From Yoonia sediminilitoris (GTDB lineage: Bacteria > Pseudomonadota > Alphaproteobacteria > Rhodobacterales > Rhodobacteraceae), in the NCBI RefSeq assembly GCF_003058085.1, contig NZ_QBUD01000002.1, forward strand, positions 372,001 to 436,000: 64,000 nt of DNA, given 5' to 3'. Made by a program: the position numbers and the translations under genes. Positions within the stretch are counted from its first letter, which is position 1; every line of letters starts with the position of its first letter. The notes under the pieces were generated by a model. That model was not told the origin of the DNA. It ran no database searches and saw only the letters and a list, made by a program, of their open reading frames with translations. Below, piece by piece: positions 34,365-42,496 of this stretch.

Positions 34365-35465
34365 ATGGAAACCGATTACGCCATTATCGGAGGGGGTATT
34401 GTTGGCCTCTCAGTCGCCTGGGGTTTGCTCCGGCGCGGGCGCACGGTGACTGTTATGGACGGCGACGACGGATCTTTCCGTGCAAGTCGCGGAAATTTCG
34501 GGCTGGTCTGGGTCCAATCCAAAGGCATGAACCAACCGCGCTATGCCAGCTGGTCCCAACAATCTGCTGCGATCTGGGCCGACTTCGCCAGTGAGGTCTC
34601 GGGCAACACCGGCAAGTCCATCCCGCTGGAGCAAAAAGGCGGTTACGATCTTCATTTCTCTGACGAGACGTTGGAAGCCACGGTCGCGAAATATGAAAAG
34701 CTAAAGGCGCAGCTGGGCGGTAATTACCCTTACGAAGTCCTTGGACACAATGCATTGCGCAAAGAAGAGCCGCATATCGGCCCAAAGGTCGTTGGCGCTA
34801 TCCTGCATCATCAAGACGGCCATGCGAACCCGCTGAAATTGCTGACTGCACTGGCCGCAGATGTGCGCGGCATGGGCGGGCATGTACTGGTCGGCAAGAC
34901 CGTCACAGATGTGGCAAAGCCGGATGCCTTCCGCATCACATGCGCAGACGGTACAGTCGTCACATCGGGCAAGGTTGTCCTGTCTGCGGGGCTGGGTGCG
35001 GCACAGCTGGGCCCGAAGATGGGTTTCAAAGCGCCAGTCCGCCCACAGCGCGGTCAGGTCTTGATCACCGAGAAACTGCCAAAGCTGATCAACCGTCCCT
35101 CGCTGATAGCAAGGCAGGTGGATGAAGGCGGCATCCAGATAGGCGCAACGAATGAAGAGGTTGGCCTTGATGACAAGGTCACACAGCCGGGCCTGTCCGG
35201 CCTCGCCGCCGAAGCAATTGCTGCCTATCCCGCGCTGGCCCGTGCGCAGCTGGTACGCAGCTGGGGCGCGTTGCGCGTGCTCTCTCCCGACGGGCTGCCG
35301 ATTTATCAACAAAGCGCCGAGATGCCTGGTGCCTACCTTGTCACCTGTCACAGCGGCATCACCCTTGCCGCCGCGCATGCGCGTATTCTGCCCGATTGGC
35401 TGGAGGATACCGACGCAGCGCCAGATCTGGAGGTCTTCAGTGAAAACCGCTTCGCCGTTTCTTGA
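34365..35465 (+). CDS. FAD-dependent amino-acid oxidase-type subunit (HcnC-like)
   Basis: A 366-residue flavoprotein of the DAO family. The FAD-binding motif is YAIIGGGIVGLSVAWGLLRR at residues 5-24, followed by RASRGNFGLVWVQSKGMN. The C-terminal FAD loop is RSWGALRVLSPDGLPIY with CHSGITLAAAHARI. It corresponds to the HcnC / opine oxidase B / D-hydroxyproline dehydrogenase beta subunit, which oxidises a secondary or primary amine. ATG 34365 starts at the motif. The next gene begins inside its 3' end. Confidence 0.88.
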   Translation: METDYAIIGGGIVGLSVAWGLLRRGRTVTVMDGDDGSFRASRGNFGLVWVQSKGMNQPRYASWSQQSAAIWADFASEVSGNTGKSIPLEQKGGYDLHFSDETLEATVAKYEKLKAQLGGNYPYEVLGHNALRKEEPHIGPKVVGAILHHQDGHANPLKLLTALAADVRGMGGHVLVGKTVTDVAKPDAFRITCADGTVVTSGKVVLSAGLGAAQLGPKMGFKAPVRPQRGQVLITEKLPKLINRPSLIARQVDEGGIQIGATNEEVGLDDKVTQPGLSGLAAEAIAAYPALARAQLVRSWGALRVLSPDGLPIYQQSAEMPGAYLVTCHSGITLAAAHARILPDWLEDTDAAPDLEVFSENRFAVS

Positions 35466-35739
35466 GCTCGAAAATGGGCCGCGCGTGAACGTGACCTTGG
35501 ATGGTATGGCGCTGAGTTTGCCGCGAGGAGCAAACCTTGCAGCTGCGCTTTTGGCGGCTGGCGTCGGTGTGTTTCGCCGTACGCCCGTGTCGAACGCCCC
35601 ACGCGGTCCGTTTTGCATGATGGGCGCTTGTTTCGACTGTCTGATAGAGATTGATGGCACCACACGGCAGGCCTGTATGATTGAGGTCACCGATGGCCTT
35701 GAGATCAAGCGCCCCCACCGCGACGAGGCATTGGCATGA
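35440..35739 (+). CDS. Small [2Fe-2S] subunit (HcnA-like)
   Basis: A 99-residue ferredoxin-like subunit with the cluster pattern RGPFCMMGACFDCLIEIDG and a fourth Cys in TRQACMIEV. It matches the HcnA / hydroxyproline dehydrogenase gamma family. The GTG at 35440 is the supported start: GGAGG lies 7 bp before it, inside the preceding gene (26-bp overlap). It passes electrons between the two flavoprotein subunits. The stop shares ATGA with the next gene. Confidence 0.88.
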   Translation: MKTASPFLELENGPRVNVTLDGMALSLPRGANLAAALLAAGVGVFRRTPVSNAPRGPFCMMGACFDCLIEIDGTTRQACMIEVTDGLEIKRPHRDEALA

Positions 35740-37130
35740 CCCGTTCTGATCTTGTCGTCATCGGGGCCGGCCCCGCAGGCATGGCAGCCGCAGCGCAGGC
35801 CGCCGAACTGGGCCTTAGCGTCATAGTGCTGGATGAACAGCCCCGCGCAGGCGGACAGATTTACCGCGATGTGGACCGCGTCGCGCCTCTGCGCGGCGAT
35901 ATGCTGGGCGCGGACTACACGCATGGTGCCACGCTGACGGCCGGCTTGCAGCATGGTGCGATCACCCATGTCAATGGCGCGGTCGTCTGGGCCATAGAGG
36001 ACCAGTTCCGCATCTCTTACACTGTTAACGGGCGCGGTGCGCAGATCGACGCTGACCGCCTTTTGCTTGCAACCGGCGCACTCGAACGCCCGATGCCTCT
36101 GCCCGGCTGGACCCTGCCGGGGGTCATGACCGCAGGGGCGGGGCAAATCCTTCTCAAACAATCAGGTGTTCTGGCACGCAACGCTGTTCTGGTCGGCTCC
36201 GGCCCGCTTCTCTATCTGATTGCGGCGCAGATGGTGCGGGCAGGAACCCCGCCCAAGGCCATGATCGAGACGCAATCCCGCAGCGATATCGCCGGCACGG
36301 CGCGGCACTTGGGCGGCGCTTTGCGAGGCTGGCGCTATTTGGTCAAGGGCCTGAAGATGCTCGCCAGTATCACCCGCGTCGGCGTGCCACGCCATACCGG
36401 CGCGACAGACATTGCTATTGAGGGCACGGACAAAGCGCAGGCTGTGACGTTCAAAAGAAATGGCCGCTCCCACCGGATCGCTTGTGATACGGTCTTTTTG
36501 CACCATGGCGTTGTCCCCAACACCCAAGCCGCGCGGTCGCTCAATATCGCGCACACTTGGGACGCGGCGCAGCGATGCTTTATCCCACAGCTTGATAGCT
36601 GGGGCCAAAGTGACAAGTCAGGCGTCTTTATTGCGGGCGATGGCGCAGGTATCGGCGGGGCGAGAGCGGCGGAATTTGCCGGAACCATCGCCGCGCTTCA
36701 GATTGCGTTCGAGGCACAGCGCCTCACGCGCGAGGACCGCGACCGCCGCGCTGCCGCACCGCGCGCAAAGCTCGCGCATGAACTGGCAGTGAGACCATTC
36801 CTTGATGCGGCTTATCCGCCCTACGCGCAGGCCTTGTTGCCCCATGACGCGACGATAATATGCCGCTGCGAAGAGATCACCGCGGGCGACATTCGCAGCT
36901 ATGCCGGGTTGGGATGCATTGGCCCGAACCAGACCAAGGCCTTCGGCCGCGCGGGCATGGGCCCCTGTCAGGGCCGCTATTGCGGGCTTGGCGTCACGGC
37001 GATTTTGGTCGATGCAACGGGTCAAACGCCCGATGAAACCGGTTATTATCGCATTCGCCCACCCCTGAAACCCGTGACCTTGGGCGAGCTGGCAGGCATG
37101 GACATCTCTGCGCCCGACGCGGCGGAATAG
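35736..37130 (+). CDS. NAD(P)/FAD oxidoreductase subunit with BFD-like Fe-S domain (HcnB-like)
   Basis: A 464-residue flavoprotein. The N-terminal dinucleotide motif is [20 protein letters not shown], a second GxGxxx region is [16 protein letters not shown] (about residue 150), and [18 protein letters not shown] closes the FAD site. Residues 370-430 form a BFD-like [2Fe-2S] domain with ICRCEEI and GPCQGRYCG. This equals HcnB / opine oxidase A / D-hydroxyproline dehydrogenase alpha. With the two preceding genes it makes the complete three-subunit membrane-linked dehydrogenase. Confidence 0.9.
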   Translation: MTRSDLVVIGAGPAGMAAAAQAAELGLSVIVLDEQPRAGGQIYRDVDRVAPLRGDMLGADYTHGATLTAGLQHGAITHVNGAVVWAIEDQFRISYTVNGRGAQIDADRLLLATGALERPMPLPGWTLPGVMTAGAGQILLKQSGVLARNAVLVGSGPLLYLIAAQMVRAGTPPKAMIETQSRSDIAGTARHLGGALRGWRYLVKGLKMLASITRVGVPRHTGATDIAIEGTDKAQAVTFKRNGRSHRIACDTVFLHHGVVPNTQAARSLNIAHTWDAAQRCFIPQLDSWGQSDKSGVFIAGDGAGIGGARAAEFAGTIAALQIAFEAQRLTREDRDRRAAAPRAKLAHELAVRPFLDAAYPPYAQALLPHDATIICRCEEITAGDIRSYAGLGCIGPNQTKAFGRAGMGPCQGRYCGLGVTAILVDATGQTPDETGYYRIRPPLKPVTLGELAGMDISAPDAAE

Positions 37131-37140
37131 GAAAAAACAC

Positions 37141-37479
37141 ATGATTGAACGTATCGATACCGCAACCCGTATGAGCAAGATCGTCAAGCACAACGGCGTG
37201 GCCTATCTGTGTGGTCAGGTTGGCGATGGCGCCAGCGTGGCGGATCAGACCCGCGATTGCCTCTTGCGTGTGGATGCACTGCTGGAAAAGGCAGGATCCT
37301 CGCGCGAGCAGATGTTGCAGGTGGTCATCTGGCTAGCAGACATGGCGGATTTTGCGCAGATGAACGCCGTCTGGGATGCGTGGGTTCCTAGTGGCCACGC
37401 TCCCGCCCGCGCATGCGGCGAGGCCAGGCTCGCCCGTGGCGAGCTGAAAGTCGAAATTATTGTAACCGCCGCATGTTGA
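37141..37479 (+). CDS. RidA-family enamine/imine deaminase
   Basis: A 112-residue Rid protein, beginning [18 protein letters not shown] and containing [10 protein letters not shown] and the terminal block [20 protein letters not shown]. The [10 protein letters not shown] segment corresponds to the usual (R)xxxxxxLA site; Arg supplies the catalytic side chain in RidA. Placed 10 bp after the dehydrogenase, it should hydrolyse or detoxify the imine product of amine oxidation, releasing ammonia and a keto acid. It is the last gene of the operon. Confidence 0.88.
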   Translation: MIERIDTATRMSKIVKHNGVAYLCGQVGDGASVADQTRDCLLRVDALLEKAGSSREQMLQVVIWLADMADFAQMNAVWDAWVPSGHAPARACGEARLARGELKVEIIVTAAC

Positions 37480-37724
37480 AATGCCTCGGTGACAACGCGA
37501 TCAACGACCTTAGCTCTATAACCACTTCCCTGGCATCAAAGAGGACAATTACTTCTGCCTCATCCGGGCGATGGACCTGTTCACCAACTTGAGCCAACGA
37601 CGTCGCGACATTATAACTCCCCGGTTTTACATAGGGCTGACGTGTCGCCGCATAAAAACGACAGAAGACGGAGCACTGAAGAATTGCCTGTTCAGTATGC
37701 GCATGCAGCATAAGTGCTGCAGGT

Positions 37725-37827
37725 AAACCCCCGCATTGTCGTTGCCGAACTCCTTGCGCTCCCCTTTGGAAAGCCAGTACGCATCCAATTTGTCTTTGGA
37801 AATATCTAACCCAATGGTATCTTCCAT
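37725..37827 (-). mobile_element. IS110-family transposase N-terminal fragment
   Basis: The minus strand from 37827 reads MEDTIGLDISKDKLDAYWLS and continues RKEFGNDNAGV, the start of IS110-type DEDD transposases, including the first catalytic Asp (GLDISKD). The frame is lost after about 35 codons. To its left, 37480-37724 has no identifiable gene. It directly abuts the IS5 fragment, showing one element landed in another before decay. Confidence 0.7.
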
Positions 37828-37839
37828 ATGTCTTTTTCT

Positions 37840-38163
37840 CGCCGTGTTCGGCGGCCAGACCGACCATGCTCTGGGCAAAGACACCGTTCTCACTCCACCG
37901 CTTTCAGCGATTGTATAGGGTCTTTTGTGGCCCTTATTCCCGAGGCGCATCTCGCCAGCGTAAGCCATTGCGATTAATGAAGATAATGCCAAGCAGTACG
38001 CGTCGATCATCTACGCGAGGTCTGTCGTGGGACTTGGGAAAGTAGGACCCCAGACCTGCCATTTGCGCGTCATTCAGCCAGAAATGGTCGCTCATATCAG
38101 CACTCGATTTTCGACCCGTGAACCATATTTCATAATCGGCAACCAATGGCTCCTGACCCTAGG
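37840..38163 (-). mobile_element. IS5-family fragment with terminal repeat
   Basis: The minus strand starts with the end sequence TAGGGTCAGGAGCCATTGG (38162 leftward). At 38095 it opens a transposase, MSDHFWLNDAQMAGLGSYFP, then KSHDRPRVDDRRVL and NRNGLRWRDAPRE. A TAA follows where the family has Tyr, then GPQKTLYNR, a TGA in place of Trp, and MVGLAAEHGEKKT. Sequence past 37840 is lost. The end sequence identifies the solitary repeats at 18817 and 46750. The 250 bp right of the fragment (38164-38415) shows nothing recognisable. Confidence 0.8.
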
Positions 38164-38415
38164 GGTAGTTTTTTTGCTCTCGTTTGGAATGCATTTCTGG
38201 ATTGCGATGGTCTCTGTAAAACAACAGCATTCGCGTTGTATTTTGACAGGGATTTTTAGCGCCTTCTTGCAGCTTCAGCTGCGTTGTGTGTGTCTCCATG
38301 TCCATCTACGCTTTGCTCCGACGGTAGTAGCCATTCCATCACTGCGGTCGTCCGCAAACGCTCTTGTCAAATCACGCCAAAAGTGGGCTGTTCAAGGTTC
38401 CTGCGGAAAAAGTTG

Positions 38416-38937
38416 CTAGTCATTGTCCGTCAATCCGGCACCCGCACCACCCGCGCGCGATGCTTCACTTTCAGGGACATACGTTTTGGCGGCCATATGG
38501 CTTAGCGCGTGCCAGATAGTATCTGGCACATCGACCGGGCCCACGATCACGTCGGGCTTTTGACAGCGGCGAAACGCGATCTTTGGCCCGTCGGCAGAGA
38601 CTTCAAGCCCGGCTTCGGCCAGCATCGCAATGACCAGGGGTGCATGTTCAACATGCGCAAGCCTTGCTTTCACCACACCTGTGCCAAACCCGTCTTTCAC
38701 AATCGGGGCGGTCATCGCGGCGTTGCCCGTCTTTACGACAAGTTTGTCGGCCCCCCACGCGATATCAATCGGCGCGTCAGGTTCAGTCAGCGCTTCAACG
38801 ACCGGAGACAATGGCAGATGGTTGCCCGCCATATAGACGGCTGTGCGGGCAAGATCCTCGGCCTGGCCGACGGGCAGCCCAACCCCCAGCGCCGCCTTCT
38901 GGACGATGGCACCCACTTCGTTCAGTGCGCGCATCAT
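38416..38937 (-). CDS. DUF3726 protein
   Basis: A 173-residue protein starting MMRALNEVGAIVQKAALGVG, matching DUF3726, a family of unknown function found in Roseobacters and other Proteobacteria. It is globular without membrane segments, with a mid-section TGNAAMTAPIVKDGFGTGVV and an Ala/Gly-rich tail. The ATG shares ATGA with the stop of the unknown protein upstream, so the two are made together and may work in one complex. Confidence 0.75.
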   Translation of the reverse strand: MMRALNEVGAIVQKAALGVGLPVGQAEDLARTAVYMAGNHLPLSPVVEALTEPDAPIDIAWGADKLVVKTGNAAMTAPIVKDGFGTGVVKARLAHVEHAPLVIAMLAEAGLEVSADGPKIAFRRCQKPDVIVGPVDVPDTIWHALSHMAAKTYVPESEASRAGGAGAGLTDND

Positions 38938-40583
38938 GACGGCGCCACCGGCAGCCACCAATCATCGGCGTTGTCCAATTCATCAAATAAGGGCGCGCCC
39001 TGCGCAAGCGTGACACGGGTCCAGCGGTCGGATTTGGGGTCAAATCTGGCCGCCCCGAAAAAGGCCAGCTTGCAGCGCAGCAGATCAATCGGTAGACAAT
39101 CCTCTCCAATCAGGTTCTCGCGGATTTCAGCATAAGGGTGTGTGTCCAAGGTCTGGACCCTGCGCGCCGCAGCGCGATGCTGCGGAAACTGTCCCAAAAA
39201 CTGCGCCACGGACCCTGACGCATCTTTCAGATCAAGCGACAGCGCCTTGACCTGCCGTGCGATATCAAGCGGTGTTTCACATTCTGCCCCCGGTTCTTCA
39301 AATCGACGGCCAAGGCGCGGTTCCATCTTCTCTTCCGAGACGTACCAGAACTGCGCGATATTACGTTTGTCTGTGAAATCGATGTCGCAAGCCCAATGCC
39401 AATCGCGTCTGATCAAGAACATCAGAGCGTCGCAGGTCATGCGCGGATCAAGCGTGGGCACAAAAGGAGACGCCATCAAATCGGCAAGCGGATCGACAAT
39501 ATCGCCAAACGGTTCCAGCACCAGTGCCGCAATTAATTCCTGCGCATCGACCGAATACTGCATGCTGTCGCCAAGGATAAGTTCAACCGGCATCGGCGAA
39601 AGCATATAGTAGGGGGTCAGCGAGGCGGTGAAATCAACCCAGTCTCGGCGCAGCCTGTCGATCCGTCTGGCAGCGATCGGATCCGCGACCTCCCACTTGG
39701 CCAGATGCTCTGCCGCCCGCGCGACGAGTTCGTAAATGCGTTCAATCTGCGCAATTTCCAGCTGTTTTACCGCGCGCACACGCGACAAAGCCGTTTCGCG
39801 GGCGAACATCCACGCATCCAGCAGGAGAGGATGATTGACCAGAAAGGGGGCCATCCCCAACCCTGTTGAGTTTCCGATCCCAAGGTGGCGCTTGATGTCC
39901 CTGTCCAGTTTTGCGCCGCCCATATGTTCGACAAGATCATGGGTGAATCCACGGATCAGCCAGACCGTCAGCATCTCGGCAATAAATGGCCCACTCAGGC
40001 CCGGCCGGTCAGAAAAATGGCCGCGATCCGCGATCCCGAACTTGCCGTTGCCGTAAACTGCTGTGGTGCGCATCAAATATCCGGTGTCGTTCAGACGCGC
40101 ACGGTCGGGTTGCCTGCCAGCCTTCAGCGCGGTCACGACATGGTCGAACAGGCGGACGGATTTGTTGGCCCTGCTAAGCACAAGTTCGCGATGGGTGAAA
40201 CGGGCGGCTTCCTGTTGCGGTGCATCCCTGATGATCCTGGCCAAAGCCGCTGCATCCGGCACCCCATCGTACAGCACATACGCCGTATCCCAAGCGGTCG
40301 CGATCACCCTGTCTGTTCGCATATCATCGGGCAAATCGGTTGAAACCGCGATCAGTGAATAGTCATAGCCACCCAGACGGATGGTATAGACGGCATGCCC
40401 GAAACCATCTGAATCAATCTGCCAGACCGGACGCGTCACCATCGCGTTTTCAGCGCTCAATTTACGCAAAAGTGTGCGCAGGAAAGACAATCGGGTCGGG
40501 AATGCGGCCCCCATTCTGCGCAAACGCATCACCGTTCCCGGTGGTCGCAGCGGAGCGGGTTGATTCTGTATCTCGTCTTTCAT
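38934..40583 (-). CDS. Conserved hypothetical protein, 549 residues
   Basis: Not recognised as a named family. It is soluble, with no signal peptide or membrane segment, rich in Asp/Arg, and contains repeated Trp-rich acidic stretches (VWQIDSDGFGHAVYTI, FLIRRDWHWACDIDFTD, DNADDWWLPVAPS). The even charge and long helices (HVVTALKAGRQPDRARL, IERIYELVARAAEHLAKW) suggest an enzyme or a structural cytoplasmic protein. ATG 40583 is preferred over the TTG at 40619. It diverges from tamA with a 143-bp gap and is coupled to the DUF3726 gene. Confidence 0.7.
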   Translation of the reverse strand: MKDEIQNQPAPLRPPGTVMRLRRMGAAFPTRLSFLRTLLRKLSAENAMVTRPVWQIDSDGFGHAVYTIRLGGYDYSLIAVSTDLPDDMRTDRVIATAWDTAYVLYDGVPDAAALARIIRDAPQQEAARFTHRELVLSRANKSVRLFDHVVTALKAGRQPDRARLNDTGYLMRTTAVYGNGKFGIADRGHFSDRPGLSGPFIAEMLTVWLIRGFTHDLVEHMGGAKLDRDIKRHLGIGNSTGLGMAPFLVNHPLLLDAWMFARETALSRVRAVKQLEIAQIERIYELVARAAEHLAKWEVADPIAARRIDRLRRDWVDFTASLTPYYMLSPMPVELILGDSMQYSVDAQELIAALVLEPFGDIVDPLADLMASPFVPTLDPRMTCDALMFLIRRDWHWACDIDFTDKRNIAQFWYVSEEKMEPRLGRRFEEPGAECETPLDIARQVKALSLDLKDASGSVAQFLGQFPQHRAAARRVQTLDTHPYAEIRENLIGEDCLPIDLLRCKLAFFGAARFDPKSDRWTRVTLAQGAPLFDELDNADDWWLPVAPS

Positions 40584-40726
40584 CCTCACCAGAGTAACTG
40601 TACCGTGTATGGGCACCAAACTAAAAATGTTCTATCTCAATGACGACAGAGGGTAGAACCCTACTTGGGTGTTGAACGCTAACACTGCGGGTTCATGAAT
40701 GAATGACGGTATCAAAGGGGTGATGC

Positions 40727-42496
40727 GTGCGAATTAAGGTCTTGGTTTCAGTGTTTGCCTTTTCGTGCGCGGGCGCGCTTCAGGCGCAGGATGTCTCTAT
40801 CAAGACCGATGAGGCATGGAGCGAGCTCAATGCAGCATCCCTGCTGCGCCAGTTGGAAGAAGGCGCGGTGCCGCAAGACTATGTCGCCGCTGCACGTGCG
40901 GATTATCGCAGGCTCCTGACAGCTTTGTATGGCGAAGGGTTCTATGGCAGCACGATCTCGATCACCATCGACGGGGTAGAGGCTTCCAGCATCTCTCCGC
41001 TTGGGGCGCCATCTGTCATCAGAAAAGTAGTGATCGAGGTTGACGCAGGACCGCGCTTTAAATTTGGTCGACTTGCGATTTCCCCCGTCCCCCAAACATT
41101 GGAATTCCCCGAGGAATTTCGACGCGGTCGCACTGCCGAAACCCGCAGGATCAAAGAGGCCGTCTCTCTGAGTTTGGATAGTTGGCGCGATCTTGGTTAT
41201 CCAAAGGTGACTGTCGCGGAACAACGCATCGTGGCTCGCCATCCCAAGCGCAGGCTGGACGTTGACGTCGCGCTTGATACCGGCCCGCGACTGACCTTTG
41301 GGGCGCTGACGCCAAACGGCAACCGGAACGTGCGGGACGAACGGATCGTTCAGATTGCAGGGCTGCCGACGGGCGAAGTCTACTCTCCTCAGGCGTTGGA
41401 AATGGCAGAACGTCGCCTGCGCCGCACAGGCGCCTTTGACAGCGTGGCATTGCAGGAAGCGGATGAAATCGGTCCCGGCGACACGCTGCCCATCACGGCA
41501 CAGGTGGCAGAGGCAAAGTTGCGCCGCATCGGGTTTGGGCTTGAACTGTCCTCGATCGACGGGGTCACGGTGTCGGCTTTTTGGCTGCACCGCAATCTGT
41601 TGGGCGGGGCCGAACGCGCACGACTGAACGTCGAAGTTGCCGGGATTGATGGCCAGACAGGTGGAACCGACTACGCCATTCAGGGCCAGTTCACCCGGCC
41701 CGCGTCCTTCGGGCCTGACACGGAATATTACTTCAAGGGCGAAATCGCGCGCGAGGATGAACCGAACTATCTGCTGGACAAAATTTCGCTTGAAACGGGA
41801 TTATCGCGCATCATCAATGATGATCTGACGGTGCAGGCTGGCGTGGGTCTGCTGCGCGCCAGCGAAGAAAGCGAAATTGGCAGTCGCGACTATACGTTGC
41901 TGACACTGCCGCTCGAGGCCACGTTGGACCGCAGGAACGATCCGACCAATGCCAGCCAAGGGTACTTTATTGACCTGACTGCCACCCCGTTTGTCAGCGC
42001 TGACGGCGAAGTGGCTGGCGCGCGGCTGTTCAGTGACACGCGTGGCTATGTGGAAATCACCGAAAGCCTGACCTTTGGCGCGCGTGCCCAGATTGGCAGC
42101 GTGATCGGTGCTGATCTGGATGAAGCACCGGCTGACTTTCTGTTCTACTCCGGCGGCGGCGGGACTGTCCGCGGCCAGCCTTACCAGTCGTTGGGCGTTG
42201 ATCGTGTGATCAACGGGCAAACCATATCGACAGGGGGCGATTCCTTTGTCGGTACCCAGCTGGAGGCGCGATACGGGATCAATGATGCACTGTCCGTGGT
42301 GGGCTTTTATGATGCGGGTTTTGTGGGTGAAACCCAAACGCCGCTAGAAGACGGCGACTGGCACGCGGGCGCGGGTTTCGGGCTGCGCTACAACACTGGA
42401 ATCGGCCCCATTCGGTTTGACGTAGCGACCCCCGCCAGCGGCGATAATGCCGGCGAAGAAGTACAAGTCTATATCGGAATTGGACAAGCGTTTTGA
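40727..42496 (+). CDS. tamA: Outer-membrane translocation module TamA
   Basis: A 589-residue BamA/Omp85-family protein. The signal peptide runs to about residue 20 (CAGALQAQD). Three POTRA domains span about residues 25-265, the last with GNRNVRDERIVQIAGLPTGE and LRRTGAFDSVALQE. A 16-strand barrel with the family motif SGGGGTVRGQPYQSLG (about residue 475) ends GEEVQVYIGIGQAF, with the C-terminal Phe. The start is GTG 40727 with AAAGGGG upstream. It pairs with TamB to insert a subset of outer-membrane proteins or move lipids. The tamB start overlaps its stop (TTGA). Confidence 0.93.
   Translation: MRIKVLVSVFAFSCAGALQAQDVSIKTDEAWSELNAASLLRQLEEGAVPQDYVAAARADYRRLLTALYGEGFYGSTISITIDGVEASSISPLGAPSVIRKVVIEVDAGPRFKFGRLAISPVPQTLEFPEEFRRGRTAETRRIKEAVSLSLDSWRDLGYPKVTVAEQRIVARHPKRRLDVDVALDTGPRLTFGALTPNGNRNVRDERIVQIAGLPTGEVYSPQALEMAERRLRRTGAFDSVALQEADEIGPGDTLPITAQVAEAKLRRIGFGLELSSIDGVTVSAFWLHRNLLGGAERARLNVEVAGIDGQTGGTDYAIQGQFTRPASFGPDTEYYFKGEIAREDEPNYLLDKISLETGLSRIINDDLTVQAGVGLLRASEESEIGSRDYTLLTLPLEATLDRRNDPTNASQGYFIDLTATPFVSADGEVAGARLFSDTRGYVEITESLTFGARAQIGSVIGADLDEAPADFLFYSGGGGTVRGQPYQSLGVDRVINGQTISTGGDSFVGTQLEARYGINDALSVVGFYDAGFVGETQTPLEDGDWHAGAGFGLRYNTGIGPIRFDVATPASGDNAGEEVQVYIGIGQAF

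Noticed and set aside
34701-36161. Minus-strand open frame of 486 codons opposite the HcnC/HcnA/HcnB-like genes
   Set aside because: It covers well-supported plus-strand genes with known motifs, has no family resemblance and a Cys/His/Arg-rich composition typical of antisense frames in GC-rich DNA.
37457-37724. Minus-strand frame continuing past the IS110 fragment, considered as an IS21-like tail
   Set aside because: Similarity is vague; the stretch has no motif that I can tie to a specific transposase.
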